Positions 10,736 to 21,741 of a DNA stretch of 64,000 bases are shown here, piece by piece. The notes under the pieces were generated by a model. That model had not been told where the DNA came from. It did no database searches and saw nothing but the letters and a program-made list of their open reading frames with translations. Source of the DNA: Pyrenula massariospora (lineage: Eukaryota; Ascomycota; Eurotiomycetes; Pyrenulales; Pyrenulaceae); assembly GCA_021030905.1 (NCBI GenBank), contig JAGFMI010000024.1, positions 558,001 through 622,000 on the forward strand, given 5' to 3'. Made by a program: the position numbers and the translations under genes. How positions within the stretch are numbered: the stretch's first letter is position 1; each line of letters begins with the position of its first letter.

Positions 10736-12292
10736 CTACACATCCTCCTCTCCTGATTGTATCCTCCTCGCCGAAATGCTCGTCATACGTCGAATCCGAG
10801 GAGGACGAGTGTTCAAATCGTCAGGTTTGACATGCAGATCCATAGCCTCCGCCCAAAATTCTGGTTCTTGCGAAGCTAGCTCACGACAACAACTGAGGAA
10901 ATCATCGTCATCGAGATATGTCCCACGCAGCCAGCGGTTTGTCCCAGGAGCCTGCTGAAAGGCTTTTCTGGCGTGAGCAATGCGTTGATTTTCAAAGATC
11001 ACGCACGTTCCCGGCTCCAACTTCAGCTCAAGTCTAATGCCTTTATTCTCAGACATGTTCCTTGAGAAGCGATTCAATGCCTCAAATAACGTGTCGGTTT
11101 CTCCTGAAAAGGGGAGGGGTGCTTGGAAAGGAGGCGACCAATTAATTGCCGCTATTGGCGAGACATTTTTCCCAGAGAGGTAATTGTCCCTTCGAATTCT
11201 GAACTGCTCGGTACCGATTCTCTTAGTCGACGAAAGCTCGCGAATGCGTGTGTCAACAATCGACCTAGGATTCATATCTCCAAAATGCACAATCGTATTG
11301 GTTACTCGACGGTAATGCTTCGTACCGTTCCGGTAATGAAACTCTATGGGTTTGGTGAGAAGCATTTCGTAAAGGTGGTTATACTCTTCACGTAACAGTC
11401 TGGCGGCTTCGAAGGTATCGACAAACAAACTCTCCCCACCAGGGCAAGAGTTTTCCATACAATGAAGCAGTTGGTAGCTTGGAGGCTTGCTCATGTAAAG
11501 TAGATCCATGTGGTACCCGAGGTTATCAGAGGTGTAGGCAACATTCTCGGCATTGGACTTCGATTTGACATCCCATGTCTCTCCGTAGAATGTATTGCGT
11601 AGGGGTCCTATTTTCTCTGCAATGCGAGAGACAGAGTCCTGCTCCTCCGGTGTCTGTTTGATAAAGAGTATTCCTGTGAGGTAAAGCTCACGCATGGCAG
11701 AACTGAATATTGCTTCATTGTTCATGTAATCCTCGAAAAAGATTTCATGAGGCTTGAAGTCCCCGTCGGACCACCTCTTGCGTCGCCGTAGAACCCCAGA
11801 GTACAAGCGGAGAACGCTCAGTAATTTGGCTTTCTCTTCATTAGGAAACCAAGAGACATGCGTGTTGTCATAGCCTGGAACATCGTTGTCCCAAGAGATT
11901 GCAAGACCATCTTTCTCCTGCTGCTGAGTACGAATACGCAGATTCACAGGAATATCGGAGGACTGGAATTTTTTCTGCCGCGTGGACGGATCGACACAGC
12001 GAGGACACTGACAAGCATCACGCCAGAATTTATCGTTTATTTCGGTTATGTCGGAATAAAGCGGCGGCCATTTATTCTCTGACCGAGGTTCGACACGGCG
12101 TATTACTTCGGGTGCAAATTCGTCGTCCGAAGGTTTTGACAGCTCCTTGTTACTGATTTCCGGAATTCCTACCGGCTTGGTTGCTTCGGCGAAGGATCGC
12201 CACGGCTGAAAGGAAAGCTTAGGGTAGGAACGTCTGACACTGAAAACTCTGAGAGGGCTTGGGTGGAATCCTCGGAACAATGTCATTCGCAT
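10736..12292 (-). CDS. 2-oxoglutarate/Fe(II) dioxygenase, gamma-butyrobetaine hydroxylase-like (TauD/GBBH family)
   Basis: Single exon of 518 residues from the ATG at 12292; a second ATG lies two codons in. The frame stays open further upstream but has no ATG there. The first 40 residues (MRMTLFRGFHPSPLRVFS...) are basic and acid-free, like a mitochondrial presequence. Seen: an N-terminal Cys-containing module with WRDACQCPRC, like the Zn-binding GBBH N-domain (W-L-R-D-x-C pattern); the facial triad His261-x-Asp263 in YHMDLLY and His440 in RIAHARKAF; and Arg residues near the C-end for 2-oxoglutarate. Family members hydroxylate gamma-butyrobetaine or trimethyllysine in carnitine synthesis; other fungal members are uncharacterised. 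The permease gene follows on the same strand. Confidence 0.85.
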   Translation of the reverse strand: MRMTLFRGFHPSPLRVFSVRRSYPKLSFQPWRSFAEATKPVGIPEISNKELSKPSDDEFAPEVIRRVEPRSENKWPPLYSDITEINDKFWRDACQCPRCVDPSTRQKKFQSSDIPVNLRIRTQQQEKDGLAISWDNDVPGYDNTHVSWFPNEEKAKLLSVLRLYSGVLRRRKRWSDGDFKPHEIFFEDYMNNEAIFSSAMRELYLTGILFIKQTPEEQDSVSRIAEKIGPLRNTFYGETWDVKSKSNAENVAYTSDNLGYHMDLLYMSKPPSYQLLHCMENSCPGGESLFVDTFEAARLLREEYNHLYEMLLTKPIEFHYRNGTKHYRRVTNTIVHFGDMNPRSIVDTRIRELSSTKRIGTEQFRIRRDNYLSGKNVSPIAAINWSPPFQAPLPFSGETDTLFEALNRFSRNMSENKGIRLELKLEPGTCVIFENQRIAHARKAFQQAPGTNRWLRGTYLDDDDFLSCCRELASQEPEFWAEAMDLHVKPDDLNTRPPRIRRMTSISARRIQSGEEDV

Positions 12293-13211
12293 TCCAAATC
12301 CAGCGAGACGACGCACTTGAGCCGCGTTTAGAAGTGGCCCAAAGGTAGCTGTGGAGGTGGTATAGAACGGCTGTAAGAATGGTGGTCTGTTCGCAGCGGA
12401 AAAGAGACTGATGCAGAAAACGGATTGCGGATCTTGGAAGTCTTCTATTTCCAACACTCACATGCGGAGGACAAGCGTTCGGAGGTTCACCGAGGAGTTT
12501 GATAGACACCTCAAGATCGAGAAAAAAAGGAGTTATGACTGTGATCAAGTTTCCGTGATATGAACATGCAAGTTCTAGGACCGGAACGTAAACTACAAAA
12601 CAATCGATGTGCCTATTGTCTGATCGATGCCGCTCTTGAACGCCAGATTATGCTGTATGATTGAAGAGATGTGGTTGCCGTTCAGGTTGAAATCTGATAA
12701 TCGGGATCATTCACTGTGGAATGATGACCTTCCGTTCGTCCGCACAGAACACAAATAAGTCTTTAGTTTCGAATTGACAGCTGCAGATTGCTACGCGAGT
12801 GCAAGGGAACCTCAAAAACTAGCCCAAGAACGGATGATATTGCTCTGCGCAGAGCCGAAAACTTCCATAAGGGGTCTGTTTACTCTCCCAGATTGAGGTG
12901 CTGGAAGGACATTTGCCGATCATTATCCGAGGAAATGGCGTCACCCGCGCGGCTGCTGAAAAAGGAAAAATTGTTGGACTGCTATTAGTGATCAGTCCTG
13001 ATTGCCTACGCCCAGTCTTTCCTGAGCTCTACATTGCGTGCTCAAGGCGAGTCTCGCATCTCTCTCACGCTCTACCCTGTTAAGAAAGCTTTCTAGCAAG
13101 CTTCCAGCTTCATTTACAGCCCTATTGACCTCTCTGGCTTTCGACCACTCTCCAGTGTTTCCCCAGGACCCTCCAACGCACCTCCTAGCAACCACACTAC
13201 TTACACCCACG
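12293..13211. other. Divergent intergenic region between the dioxygenase and glutaredoxin genes
   Basis: About 920 bp serving both divergent genes. The glutaredoxin frame is open upstream of its ATG to about 13038 but without any ATG. No other feature supported. Confidence 0.5.
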
Positions 13212-14187
13212 ATGTCGACCCTCACCGAGATCGAATCTGAACCCTCTTTCGACTCCCTTCTCAAGTCTGCTCCGCCGTCTACCACCTTCTTCCTCTCCTT
13301 CCACACTCCCTGGGCTGCCCCATGCACCCAAATGCGCACCATCCTCACCACTCTCGCTTCACAGTACCCCCCAAACACACCCACCTCCCCCCTCTTCCTC
13401 AGCATCAACGCCGACGACCTTCCCGACCTCAGCGAATCCTACGACGTAACCGCCGTCCCCTACCTCGTCATCCAGCGCGACGGCAAGACCCTCGAGACAA
13501 TCAGCGGCAGCGACGCAGCAAAGATCCGAGAAGCCGTAGAACGGCACGCAGGGAAGCAGGGCAACCCAGCAAAGGTGGGCATACCGCCGCAGCTGCCGGT
13601 TACACCGCGGGAGCACGTCAACGGCGCGACAGCGACAGCAACCGCCCAACAAGCGCCCGGCGTGACGAAAGACCTGTCCGGCTACGCGCCGGGAGCGAAC
13701 GACCCGGCCACCGCGCCTGAGATGTCGAGCACGGCGGCGTCGAAGGAGGAGCTCCACACGCGGCTGGCGAACCTGGTCAAGGCGGCGCCGGTGATGCTGT
13801 TCATGAAGGGGACGCCGAGCGTGCCGCAGTGCGGGTTCAGCCGGCAGCTCGTCGGGATCCTGAGGGAGAATGGGGTGAAGTATGGGTTCTTCAATATCCT
13901 GGCGGACGAGGAGGTGAGGCAGGGGCTGAAGGAGTTTGCGGATTGGCCGACGTTTCCGCAATTGTGGTTGAGCGGGGAGTTGGTTGGGGGACTGGACATC
14001 GTGAGTTTTCCCCCTAATTGCACCTCTAGTTTCATCTACAACCCATGCGCTAACCCACTAACAACAGGTCAAAGAAGAACTAGCCGCAGACCCAGAGTTC
14101 TTTAAAGAATTCGCCGTGCCCAAGGTAAACGCCGGTGGCCCGGCCGCACCAAACCAGCAGGCGCCGAGGGCCCAGGTCGCTGCGTGA
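13212..14187 (+). CDS. grx4: Multidomain monothiol glutaredoxin (Grx3/Grx4, PICOT-like)
   Basis: Two exons, 13212-14000 and 14068-14187, with a 67-nt GTGAGT...ACAG intron; 302 residues. Start is the first ATG (MSTLTEIES). Seen: an N-terminal thioredoxin-like domain with WAAPC at residues 34-38 (resolving Cys absent, as in this family), a low-complexity linker rich in Ala/Thr at about 120-180, and a glutaredoxin domain with the CGFS site at 207-210, followed by WPTFPQLW and GELVGG, which bind glutathione. Known role: cytosolic/nuclear Fe-S-glutathione protein that delivers iron, assists Fe-S assembly and controls iron-responsive regulators. The gene is strikingly C-rich in its first half and G-rich from about 13740 on. 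Confidence 0.94.
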
Positions 14188-14974
14188 AGCATGACACGAG
14201 GTTGGGTGAAAGGGGGAGATGGGGGGTTTCATCACGGCGTTAAACAGGATCTTACTTAAACGGCATGCTGCGCAGGCACATTACGCATGTGGACGGGGTT
14301 TCAAAGCTCGCTTTTAGACCTTAGATCTAGCGGGACTTCCCTTTCTCTGTCCAAGGGGTTGTGACGGGATGGGTCATGGATAGTTTATGCAATACGAGAT
14401 CACGATGAAACGCCCTTCCACCTACGATAGACGCGTTTTGTGCGCGCTGACGGCCATTTAGTGTGTTTGTTGGATCATGTAGTGTAGTGCAGTGTAGTGT
14501 GCTCATTTGCGGGCCCGTAGCCATGTCTTCAGGTCGACATACTACGCTACATCCCTATCCAATCTCAGTGCGTCTACTGTGATATTGCTTATTAGGCGTA
14601 TATATCCCACAATAAGCTGGGCAAGCCCTCTGGAATAAGTATACGTGTATGTAAAACGCGATGGGGCAGTGGAGGCCGTTTAAATTTGATAAGCCTGTGA
14701 CGATGTATTGCCATGGGAATGAGAGAGGGGTAGGCGAGTTTTGAGGGTGGATTGTGGAAGGAGGGGTGGGAGAGGAAAGACTTCGCTTTGACAGGTAGTC
14801 ATGGACTGGGAGAAGGAACATGGGCTTGGTAGTTTTGTTATATGTAGTCTACAGTATGTACTGAGGTTTTTGGGGATATTTGGATCGGGGTGTCTGGTCG
14901 TCAACGGGTTAGGAGGGTGACGAATAGTCATAGGATATTGTGAATTTGTACAATGCTAATAGCTAAGGAAAGGT
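14188..14974. other. Convergent 3' interval between glutaredoxin and ATP synthase subunit 4 genes
   Basis: About 790 bp between two convergent stop codons. Contains a short GTGTAGTGTAGTGCAGTG-type simple stretch near 14473-14500. No gene supported; probably two 3' UTRs. Confidence 0.5.
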
Positions 14975-15870
14975 CTATTTAGGCTTTGTTGCTACGATTT
15001 CTGTGAACATATGTCAGTATTACTCACGCTGAACAGTGTACGATGAAGACTCACTCTCTACATCCGCCACGCTTTGCTGGAGGATCTGTTGTAGGACTCT
15101 AGGGTTCTCGAGCTCCTTCTGGATCTTGCCAATTATAGAGTCTGCCAGCTCTCTTTGTTGCCGGACCTTAACTTGTCCTTCATATCGCACCCACGAGTCG
15201 AGGACGGTTTTGGCCTCAGCGGCAAGAGCGGTTTTTTGCTCCAGCTCGTAAGCCTGGGCTTCCAGCTGAGCGGTTTCCTGGTGTAGCTTATCAGCGCCAT
15301 AAGTCCCAGAGCTTGTCCGATGGATATTGGTCATACCTTCGAAACTTCAAACAGCTGCTTCGTAATATCAACCACCCCATCCAACTGCTTCACATTGTCT
15401 ATCCTCTTCTTCACCGCATCCGTATGATTCGCCCTCGCCTGTCCCAATATCTCCTTGTGCTTCGCGATCATCCCGTCCGCCCACTCCCTGTACATCGGTC
15501 CCGCATATTTGAAGACACCGTAAAACACAGACAGTAGGCAGAACGCAACGACGGATTCCTCGTTCACAACATAGATCTCATTACTGATGGCCGCAATTGA
15601 GAGGCCGGCGCCAGCGGAGAGAATGGCGGTCTTGGAGACGAGACTGTTGCCAGGGAGAGCATCGATGATCGATTGGGCTTTCTTCTTGGGGTCCTCGGTC
15701 GGGACGTTGGATGCATTGCGGGTTTGGGTGATTGGTGTTGTCAGGGCTGGGAGACGGACGGGAGCGGTTGGTCGCGAGCGAGCAGCTCCTACAATTGTCA
15801 GTATGTAATCGCAGGACTTTTGGAGATAGTGAAGCTTGCCTGCTGCGCTTCTTGCGAGTCGAGAAGCCAT
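14975..15870 (-). CDS. atp4: Mitochondrial F1Fo ATP synthase subunit 4 (subunit b)
   Basis: Four exons: 15870-15840, 15788-15337, 15277-15055 and 15000-14975, giving 243 residues, the expected length. Seen: a basic mitochondrial presequence (MASRLARSAAG|AARSRP), the subunit-4 signature region (NASNVPTEDPKKKAQSIID), two closely spaced hydrophobic stretches, then a long charged helix that forms the peripheral stalk. The last exon encodes only KIVATKPK. Introns are 51, 59 and 54 nt. The first one has a GC donor (GCAAGC) with a strong TACTGAC branch point and a TAG acceptor; it is a multiple of three and free of stops, so it can be read through in frame, adding 17 residues to the presequence region. 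Role: stator of ATP synthase in the inner membrane. Confidence 0.95.
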
Positions 15871-16478
15871 TGTGGATGTGATGAGCGGAAAAGAAGTGCT
15901 GCAATTGACGTGGAAAATGAGAAGCTCTCAGCGGGAGCTCTTGCCTGGGCTAGCCGAATATGGCCTAAAAGGCCTTGGCAGATATCAATGCTGGCAGCAC
16001 CACCAAATCAAGCGAAGGTGACTACTGGATCCCGCTTGCGGACGGGATTGGAGGCGAGTCTCTTAGATGCTGGGAAAGCTTTTGTTGGTCTCAGAAGGAC
16101 ACAGGTGGGTCCTTGTAGCATGTATCCAAATTCCAGGAGCAGTCAGGCTGTGTGCAAAGGGGCGAGAACTGAATACCTTGGAGGATCCTGGTTGACCACG
16201 ACGAGTTGGGTTATCCGAAATGCTGTGGAACTCCGACCTTTGGCAACTGCATGAATAATCGTTTCAGCCTTGCTAAAGGCTGTCTATCAATTTCGCCAGA
16301 CGCGTCTCAGTGTGTGGGACACTGGGGGTGCGTACGACAAGATTTCTAGCGTTGAAAAGATGCGCGCCAGCGAACCTGCATCTCTTGAGATTAGTGAATG
16401 CTTGGAATTAGGGTTGACACGGCTTGACAATTTTTCAATCGGTGACGGACTGTGAGCTGGTTTGGGTCGTGCCCTGCA
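15871..16478. other. Divergent promoter region, atp4 and secreted surface protein
   Basis: About 610 bp between divergent starts. Short frames present, none supported. No repeat or clear motif noticed. Confidence 0.45.
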
Positions 16479-18043
16479 ATGCTTTACCTTCGCTTGCTGC
16501 ATTTCGTATACCGTTTCTTCGCTCTTATTGCTACCTCTGGGCGTCTGACCCTTGCTCAGACATGTCAAGAAAGACTGAACGACACCGAAGATTTTAATGC
16601 TACCGGCACAGTTCTCTGGTCGGACTCCAAATTTCTTAACCTAGGGATAGCGATACCCATCGATTTTGACTTTGACAGATCATTCATCTTAGATACCAAC
16701 ACAGCCACTAATCTAACGTATGGACTCGGACGCAACCTGACTTACAGCATCAATGTGGTTCAAGGTTCAGATGATGGTGATATCCCCTATGCAACCACGC
16801 TCGCCTTCGGCACGCCTCCGAGTATCGACTTCTACACAGACAATAACTGGGAGGGGTTAAGTGCTTGCGCTCTTGTTTTTGACCAGCTGCCATTGAACAC
16901 TTTGAAGAGGGGGCAAAAAGATGACGGTAGTTGCACGCAGATGTTCTCGCCTGCCTGTGTCGATGCCTATAATAAAAAGATGGCACAGTACGCTTTATGG
17001 TCTACGAATAATCCCGAAACTACCGGTTTGGACAATTCTGTTACTAACCTTACTGATGTCTCCGTGCAAGAAGTTTGCGACAAGATTGCTTCAGACATTG
17101 GAACCATACCGCTCCCAAGCTCTCAAGGCTCTAGTTTGATCCCTGATGAATGCGTCCCCTACTTCAAAGGCGGACCCAAACAAGATGGGCCAGCGGTTTC
17201 GGCGATTGGTATGTTGACCTTGAACTCCCCTAAGTTCAGATATTTGCATTTGGTTTAGTGATATGTATTCAACTAACTTGAAAATCTTCAGCGCTCACCT
17301 ATAACACCACTAACGGGAGGGGCTTAGGTTGTGGCCTCCAACAATGGCCGTCCATCCTCCCGAACTATACTATCAATTCAATATCACGTATGATCCACGG
17401 TCACATGCCAACGTCCGATGCGAACTACGATAATGCGACTAGAAGTATTTACCCGATCATCACCCTCTTTTTCCCGCAGGTCAATGTGTCCCCAAACGGC
17501 AGCTGGGCCATGGCTTCTGCGCATATGACCTGTCCACGTGTGACTCGCTTCGCCAACGCAAGCCGTGTGTCTCCAGCGCTCGCAGAGCCAACGCCTGTAG
17601 ACTTCCACAACGGTCTCTCTGAAGGTAAAAAAGCAGGCACCGGCATTGGCATAGCTTGTGGTGTTGTTCTCGTTCTAGTAGCCGCAGCCGTACTCTCCCG
17701 TCAGCGAAGAGCGCGTTTTCGGACAAGCGCTACGGCGGCAAAGCCTCGAAAAGGAAAGAAAAGTGGGCCACTAGCGATAGAGGTGGGCGGGACTGAGAGG
17801 GCGGAGGCAGATGGGACAGTTGTGCGTCAAGTAAGCAGAAGCGTGCTGCTAGAAGGACGTGGAAACACAATGCAGGAAGCGCCGGGTGATGATACAGCAC
17901 AGGAAATAATGCCGGGCGAGAATACAGTGAACTGTGTCGACGAGCGACGGGGAGGTAGAATGGGGAGCTATGGTCCTGGTCGGGCAATGGAGATTCAGAC
18001 GAGTAGAAGCGGTATTATTGACGTGGCGGAGTTAGAGGGATAA
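16479..18043 (+). CDS. Secreted, single-pass surface protein of unknown function
   Basis: Two exons, 16479-17208 and 17292-18043 (83-nt intron, GTATGT...TTCAG), 493 residues. The start is the first ATG, which places a hydrophobic signal sequence (LHFVYRFFALIATSG) directly at the N-terminus; the frame is open upstream but without ATG. Seen: an extracellular part of about 370 residues with many N-glycosylation sites (NATG, NLTY, NLTD, NYTI, NGSW, NASR) and scattered Cys, a juxtamembrane GKKAGTGIGIACG followed by VVLVLVAAAVLS as a single membrane helix, then about 120 basic, disordered cytoplasmic residues. This plan is common among fungal cell-surface sensors and Pezizomycotina-specific proteins. 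I do not recognise the extracellular domain. Confidence 0.8.
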
Positions 18044-18578
18044 GGCTTGGTACACGGTCGACGCGCGCAATGATCTTCTGAAGTCTGTGGCGTCCTCAGT
18101 CGCGCGGTCCCATCAAGTCGTACACAATAGGCAATTAATTCTCAAAAATTAGAGCTTCCGTCGGTCACGTTGACTTTGGGCATAGTTCTCATGAATACCT
18201 TTGCTTCCGCCAGATTCAGCGTCGAGACTCTGCCAGTTTTTAAATTTTAGGCTCAAGGTGCGAAAAAGTTGAGAATAGTTGAGAAGGGGGCATGAAGCGC
18301 GGTTATGGCGGAGTGGGTGAGCAAAGCGGTTGGTCTTGACGGCTCGTTCGTACCTGAAGTAGAATCTTGACCCTCGCCCGAGTATGGGTGAGCATAAAGC
18401 GGCATCACTTCAGTGCCCGAAGCGGGTGAGGTCGGCGGGCAAAAGTGAGATCTTGGCGGACTATCGCAAAAATTGTGCGACGTTTACATGCATCTCACAT
18501 ATGACAAAGGAGCGCTCCTTACAATTTCGAATTTTCCAGTCTCCTTTCGAAGTGTGAAAACAACACTCTCTTGCCAAA
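18044..18578. other. Intergenic interval upstream of noc4
   Basis: About 535 bp between tandem plus-strand genes. AAAAATT motifs at about 18144-18150 and 18469-18475 resemble the RRPE element of ribosome-biogenesis promoters, but such short A/T runs are weak evidence. No gene supported. Confidence 0.3.
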
Positions 18579-20222
18579 ATGCCGAAACTGGCGAAAACGG
18601 GCGATGTCTCCCCTAAAAAACGAAAGCCGATCTCGCAACCGCAACTCGCACAATCGAACAAAAAGAGGGCCATGGCAGAGCCAAGTATTTCAGATTTCCA
18701 ACTTCAAGTTGAGAATCTCGAGAAAGAGAGTTTTAATTCTAGCCCACAAGAAAGTATATCTACATTGCTTGAACTTCTTCAAAGCCCGTCCCTTAATACT
18801 CAACAAAAAGCTGTCATCTCGGTTTCATTATGCCGAATTTTCAATAAGCTCATGATTTCGGGAACTCTCAATACTACTGGGCCGAATCTGTCTAAGGATA
18901 ATCTTGGTAATAAACTTTGGGAAATTTACCATAATTTTCAAGAGCATCTTCTTCGACTCATCAGGACTGCAAATGCTTCTCATGGTGAGATTTTTTTGGA
19001 GCTTTATATGCGTTCCCTCAAGACCGAAGCGGAGTATGCGGATAGAAATGTCTGGAAAACACAGGCTCACTATCGCCTTTGCGAGGCTCTGGTCCAAGTA
19101 GATGAAGACTCTCCTTCACGGCGCAAGTATATTGATGGCTACCTGAAGGTCTATCATGACTGCCAATATTATTTCTTTCAGGACATGTCTGCATATTTAG
19201 CAAAGCCGCAGTCTGATAACATTGTGAGCCGGTCCATCTCAATCCTCGCAACATTAGACCAAGCCCCGGATGCTACAGAAGACCTTTCCGATCGGTTTCT
19301 GCCTCCGACGAGGAAATCGAAGAAAGGTGCCATCACGCCGGCAAGTCTCAAGAGAGCTGCAGAGGCTGCCTGGCTAGCAGTTCTGAGGCAGCCGTCACTG
19401 TCACGATCAACCCGAAAACTTCTATTGCGTCTCATCTCACCAATAATTACACCCTGGTTTGTCCGGCCGGAGCAGTTGATGGACTTCCTTACCGATAGCT
19501 ACAATGAAGGAGGAACAGACGCGCTGTTGGCACTATCTGGTCTGTACCAGCTGATAACGATGAAGAATCTTGATTATCCATCTTTCTATCCCAAGTTATA
19601 TTCCATCATAGATTCTCAGCTTCTCCATTCAGCTTACCGGTCGAGATTCTTCCGCTTGTTACAAACATTTCTCTCGTCTACACACCTCCCAGCAACATTG
19701 CTTGCGTCCTTCGTCAAGCGTTTGGCGCGTTTCTGTCTGTTTGCCCCGCCATCTGCGATCGTCACAGTCATCCCTTACACATACAACCTCCTCAGAAACA
19801 ATCCGGCGACTACGTTCATGCTCCACCGAACATCACCGACCACTCCATTCGAGGACCCTTATGACCCCGACGAGCCAGACCCTCAAATGACGAATGCCAT
19901 TGACAGCAGCCTGTGGGAGCTAGAAACTTTGCAGTCGCATTACCACCCAAACGTGGCCAGCATAGCTCGAATAATTAGCGAGCAATTCACCAAGCAACAG
20001 TACAATCTTGAAGACTTCCTAGATCATTCATACTCGAGCATGATCGAGGCAGAGCTTGGGCGGGAGATGAAGAAGCCCCCAGTGGTAGAATGGAAGATTC
20101 CCAAAAGGATATTGACTCGAGAGAGCGAGGGTGTTCTACCCGAGTTAGGAGCCGGGATTAAAGATGGGGATCCAGCTGAAACGACAGGTAATGTGGTGTC
20201 GCGGCTCTGGAGTTTTGCATAG
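18579..20222 (+). CDS. noc4: Noc4/Utp19, nucleolar 40S ribosome biogenesis factor (CBF/Mak21 family)
   Basis: Single exon, 547 residues, ATG at 18579 in an AAAATGCC context. Seen: a basic N-terminus with likely nuclear signals (SPKKRKP, NKKR), an all-helical N-terminal half, and the CBF/Mak21 domain of Noc4 at about residues 340-470, with SRFFRLLQTFLSSTHLPA, VKRLARFCLFAPPSA and the acidic EDPYDPDEPDP followed by SSLWELETLQSHYHP. Known role: binds Nop14 in the SSU processome and is needed for 18S maturation and 40S export from the nucleolus. Length and domain order match yeast and fungal Noc4. No intron, unlike most neighbours. Confidence 0.95.
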   Translation: MPKLAKTGDVSPKKRKPISQPQLAQSNKKRAMAEPSISDFQLQVENLEKESFNSSPQESISTLLELLQSPSLNTQQKAVISVSLCRIFNKLMISGTLNTTGPNLSKDNLGNKLWEIYHNFQEHLLRLIRTANASHGEIFLELYMRSLKTEAEYADRNVWKTQAHYRLCEALVQVDEDSPSRRKYIDGYLKVYHDCQYYFFQDMSAYLAKPQSDNIVSRSISILATLDQAPDATEDLSDRFLPPTRKSKKGAITPASLKRAAEAAWLAVLRQPSLSRSTRKLLLRLISPIITPWFVRPEQLMDFLTDSYNEGGTDALLALSGLYQLITMKNLDYPSFYPKLYSIIDSQLLHSAYRSRFFRLLQTFLSSTHLPATLLASFVKRLARFCLFAPPSAIVTVIPYTYNLLRNNPATTFMLHRTSPTTPFEDPYDPDEPDPQMTNAIDSSLWELETLQSHYHPNVASIARIISEQFTKQQYNLEDFLDHSYSSMIEAELGREMKKPPVVEWKIPKRILTRESEGVLPELGAGIKDGDPAETTGNVVSRLWSFA

Positions 20223-21741
20223 ATCACCCGGCAGAATGGTTGCCACTAGGCAGCCTTATAAGGCAGGGTGCAGGCTTTTGATAAACCAAATTTAAAAAGT
20301 GTCGACTAAAAAATATCTACTACCTCACCTAATCTCGGAGCCTAGCCCCATCTGAGCCTTTCATCCATCCACGAACGGAGAGCTGATAGCACCTGCGAAC
20401 GCCTCCAAATACCCGCACGTTTGTCGGACCGGAAAGTATGAGCTATTTCTAGGACGGACTGCATCGATATCATGCAGTCTTGCGACCCGGCAACGAGCTT
20501 GTGGACCTGTGGACCTCGCGCAGGGACAAGCTGGGAAAGAAATCGGTCCGGATGATGCTAGCCGAGACAGGAAAGCTTCCAGAAGACGGAATGATCGAGG
20601 AGAAAAGGACCGATTGACATCTTAAAACTCCCACCTGTTACTTTCTTACGTTTTGTTCAACGTGAATGTAGACGCCTTGCGTCACCAAAGATGTGCGCGC
20701 TAATCTCAGCCAAAGGGAGGAAATTGTGGTGGAGGAGACGCCAAAGCGGAGTGGGCATTTCTCAGTTGCACCTGTTGAATGCTTGTCGGGACTAGAAGTG
20801 AAGGCCGCAGGATCTTACTCTCCCATTCAGAACGCCATACCTTAAGGTGTCGCTCGGCTTTTGCAACGCTTGCGGGGACTCGACTGCATTGTCAAGAGTC
20901 CAGATTCCGATGGCCTGGGGTGGACGGGCTCCCCTCGTCTCTCCCTCTGTCCACATCTTCCCCGCTGCCGTCTTTGGCCTTAGCGTCGAAGCTTGGTCGG
21001 CATGTCATGACAGCGCCAAACTTGACCATCGACTAGCGCACCACCACCCAATCGCTTTACAAGCCATCTCGGCCCAAGCGGTCCCTCGTTCATAGATGCT
21101 CGGTTCTTCTCGGCGGTACCTCCAATCGTCGTCACCTCAATAGCACTCTCCTAGATCAAAACCTTGTCGATATTCACCATCACCACGGAACCCTCCGAAC
21201 TCAAAGCCTGATCGAACCGAGTGATTGGGTCTGCTGCGTATAGAGCTGGAAAAGTCGGTGTCCGGTTTTTGGGTGCATCTTCTTCGACATGGGACATCTC
21301 CAACCCGAGGCGGCAAGATAATAACCCTCATGTAGTCGCGTCATGCCCTAGGTGTTTCATTAGCGGGATCTCTATGACATTGGCTGCTTCTATTTGCCCG
21401 AGTAAAAACCCCGGCACATGCTCCATGGGGCCCTGGTCCAGATGCATTGACCCACCTTAATTGAGAACTTTGTGGGGATGTCTTGGTACCTCATCGGCGT
21501 TGGCGACGCCCGTGACTGGTGGTTCGGATAACCTTAGCATGGTAGGTGAAGGCTGAGAGGTGAACTACCCCGTCTTATGATGATCAACTGTTGCATTGAA
21601 CCTGGACATGTACATAAACCCCTTTACACCCACCTTTCTGTAGCTCCGTCTACCAGAAGTCTTTCGTTGTCTTGGTCGGGTCAACGTACTTCCTTTGTTT
21701 GACCCTACCATCTCTACTTTGCCAACATCATCCCTCACAAG
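20223..21741. other. Upstream region of the hexose transporter
   Basis: About 1.5 kb, no gene supported. The proximal half is taken to be the transporter promoter (see the candidate CreA sites); the distal part presumably holds the noc4 3' UTR. Confidence 0.5.
20872..21477 (+). promoter_or_regulatory. Candidate CreA (SYGGRG) sites upstream of the hexose transporter
   Basis: Three matches to the fungal carbon-catabolite repressor consensus SYGGRG: GCGGGG at 20872-20877, CTGGGG at 20915-20920 and GTGGGG at 21472-21477. The first two are close together, as in functional CreA promoters. The motif is short and occurs by chance, so this is only a suggestion that glucose represses the transporter. 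Confidence 0.25.

Noticed and set aside
12293-12457. Upstream extension of the dioxygenase frame
   Set aside because: No ATG in the extension, and a GTGAGT donor-like sequence sits at its border; the ATG at 12292 gives a sensible presequence.
13038-13211. In-frame, presequence-like 58-codon extension upstream of the glutaredoxin ATG
   Set aside because: It is basic and acid-poor like a mitochondrial signal, but it opens with GTG and contains no ATG; Grx3/4 proteins are cytosolic/nuclear and the domain starts normally at 13212.
18300-18400. tRNA-like stretch (GGCGGAGTGG and hairpin-looking repeats)
   Set aside because: No T-arm GGTTCRANYCC and no consistent acceptor stem.
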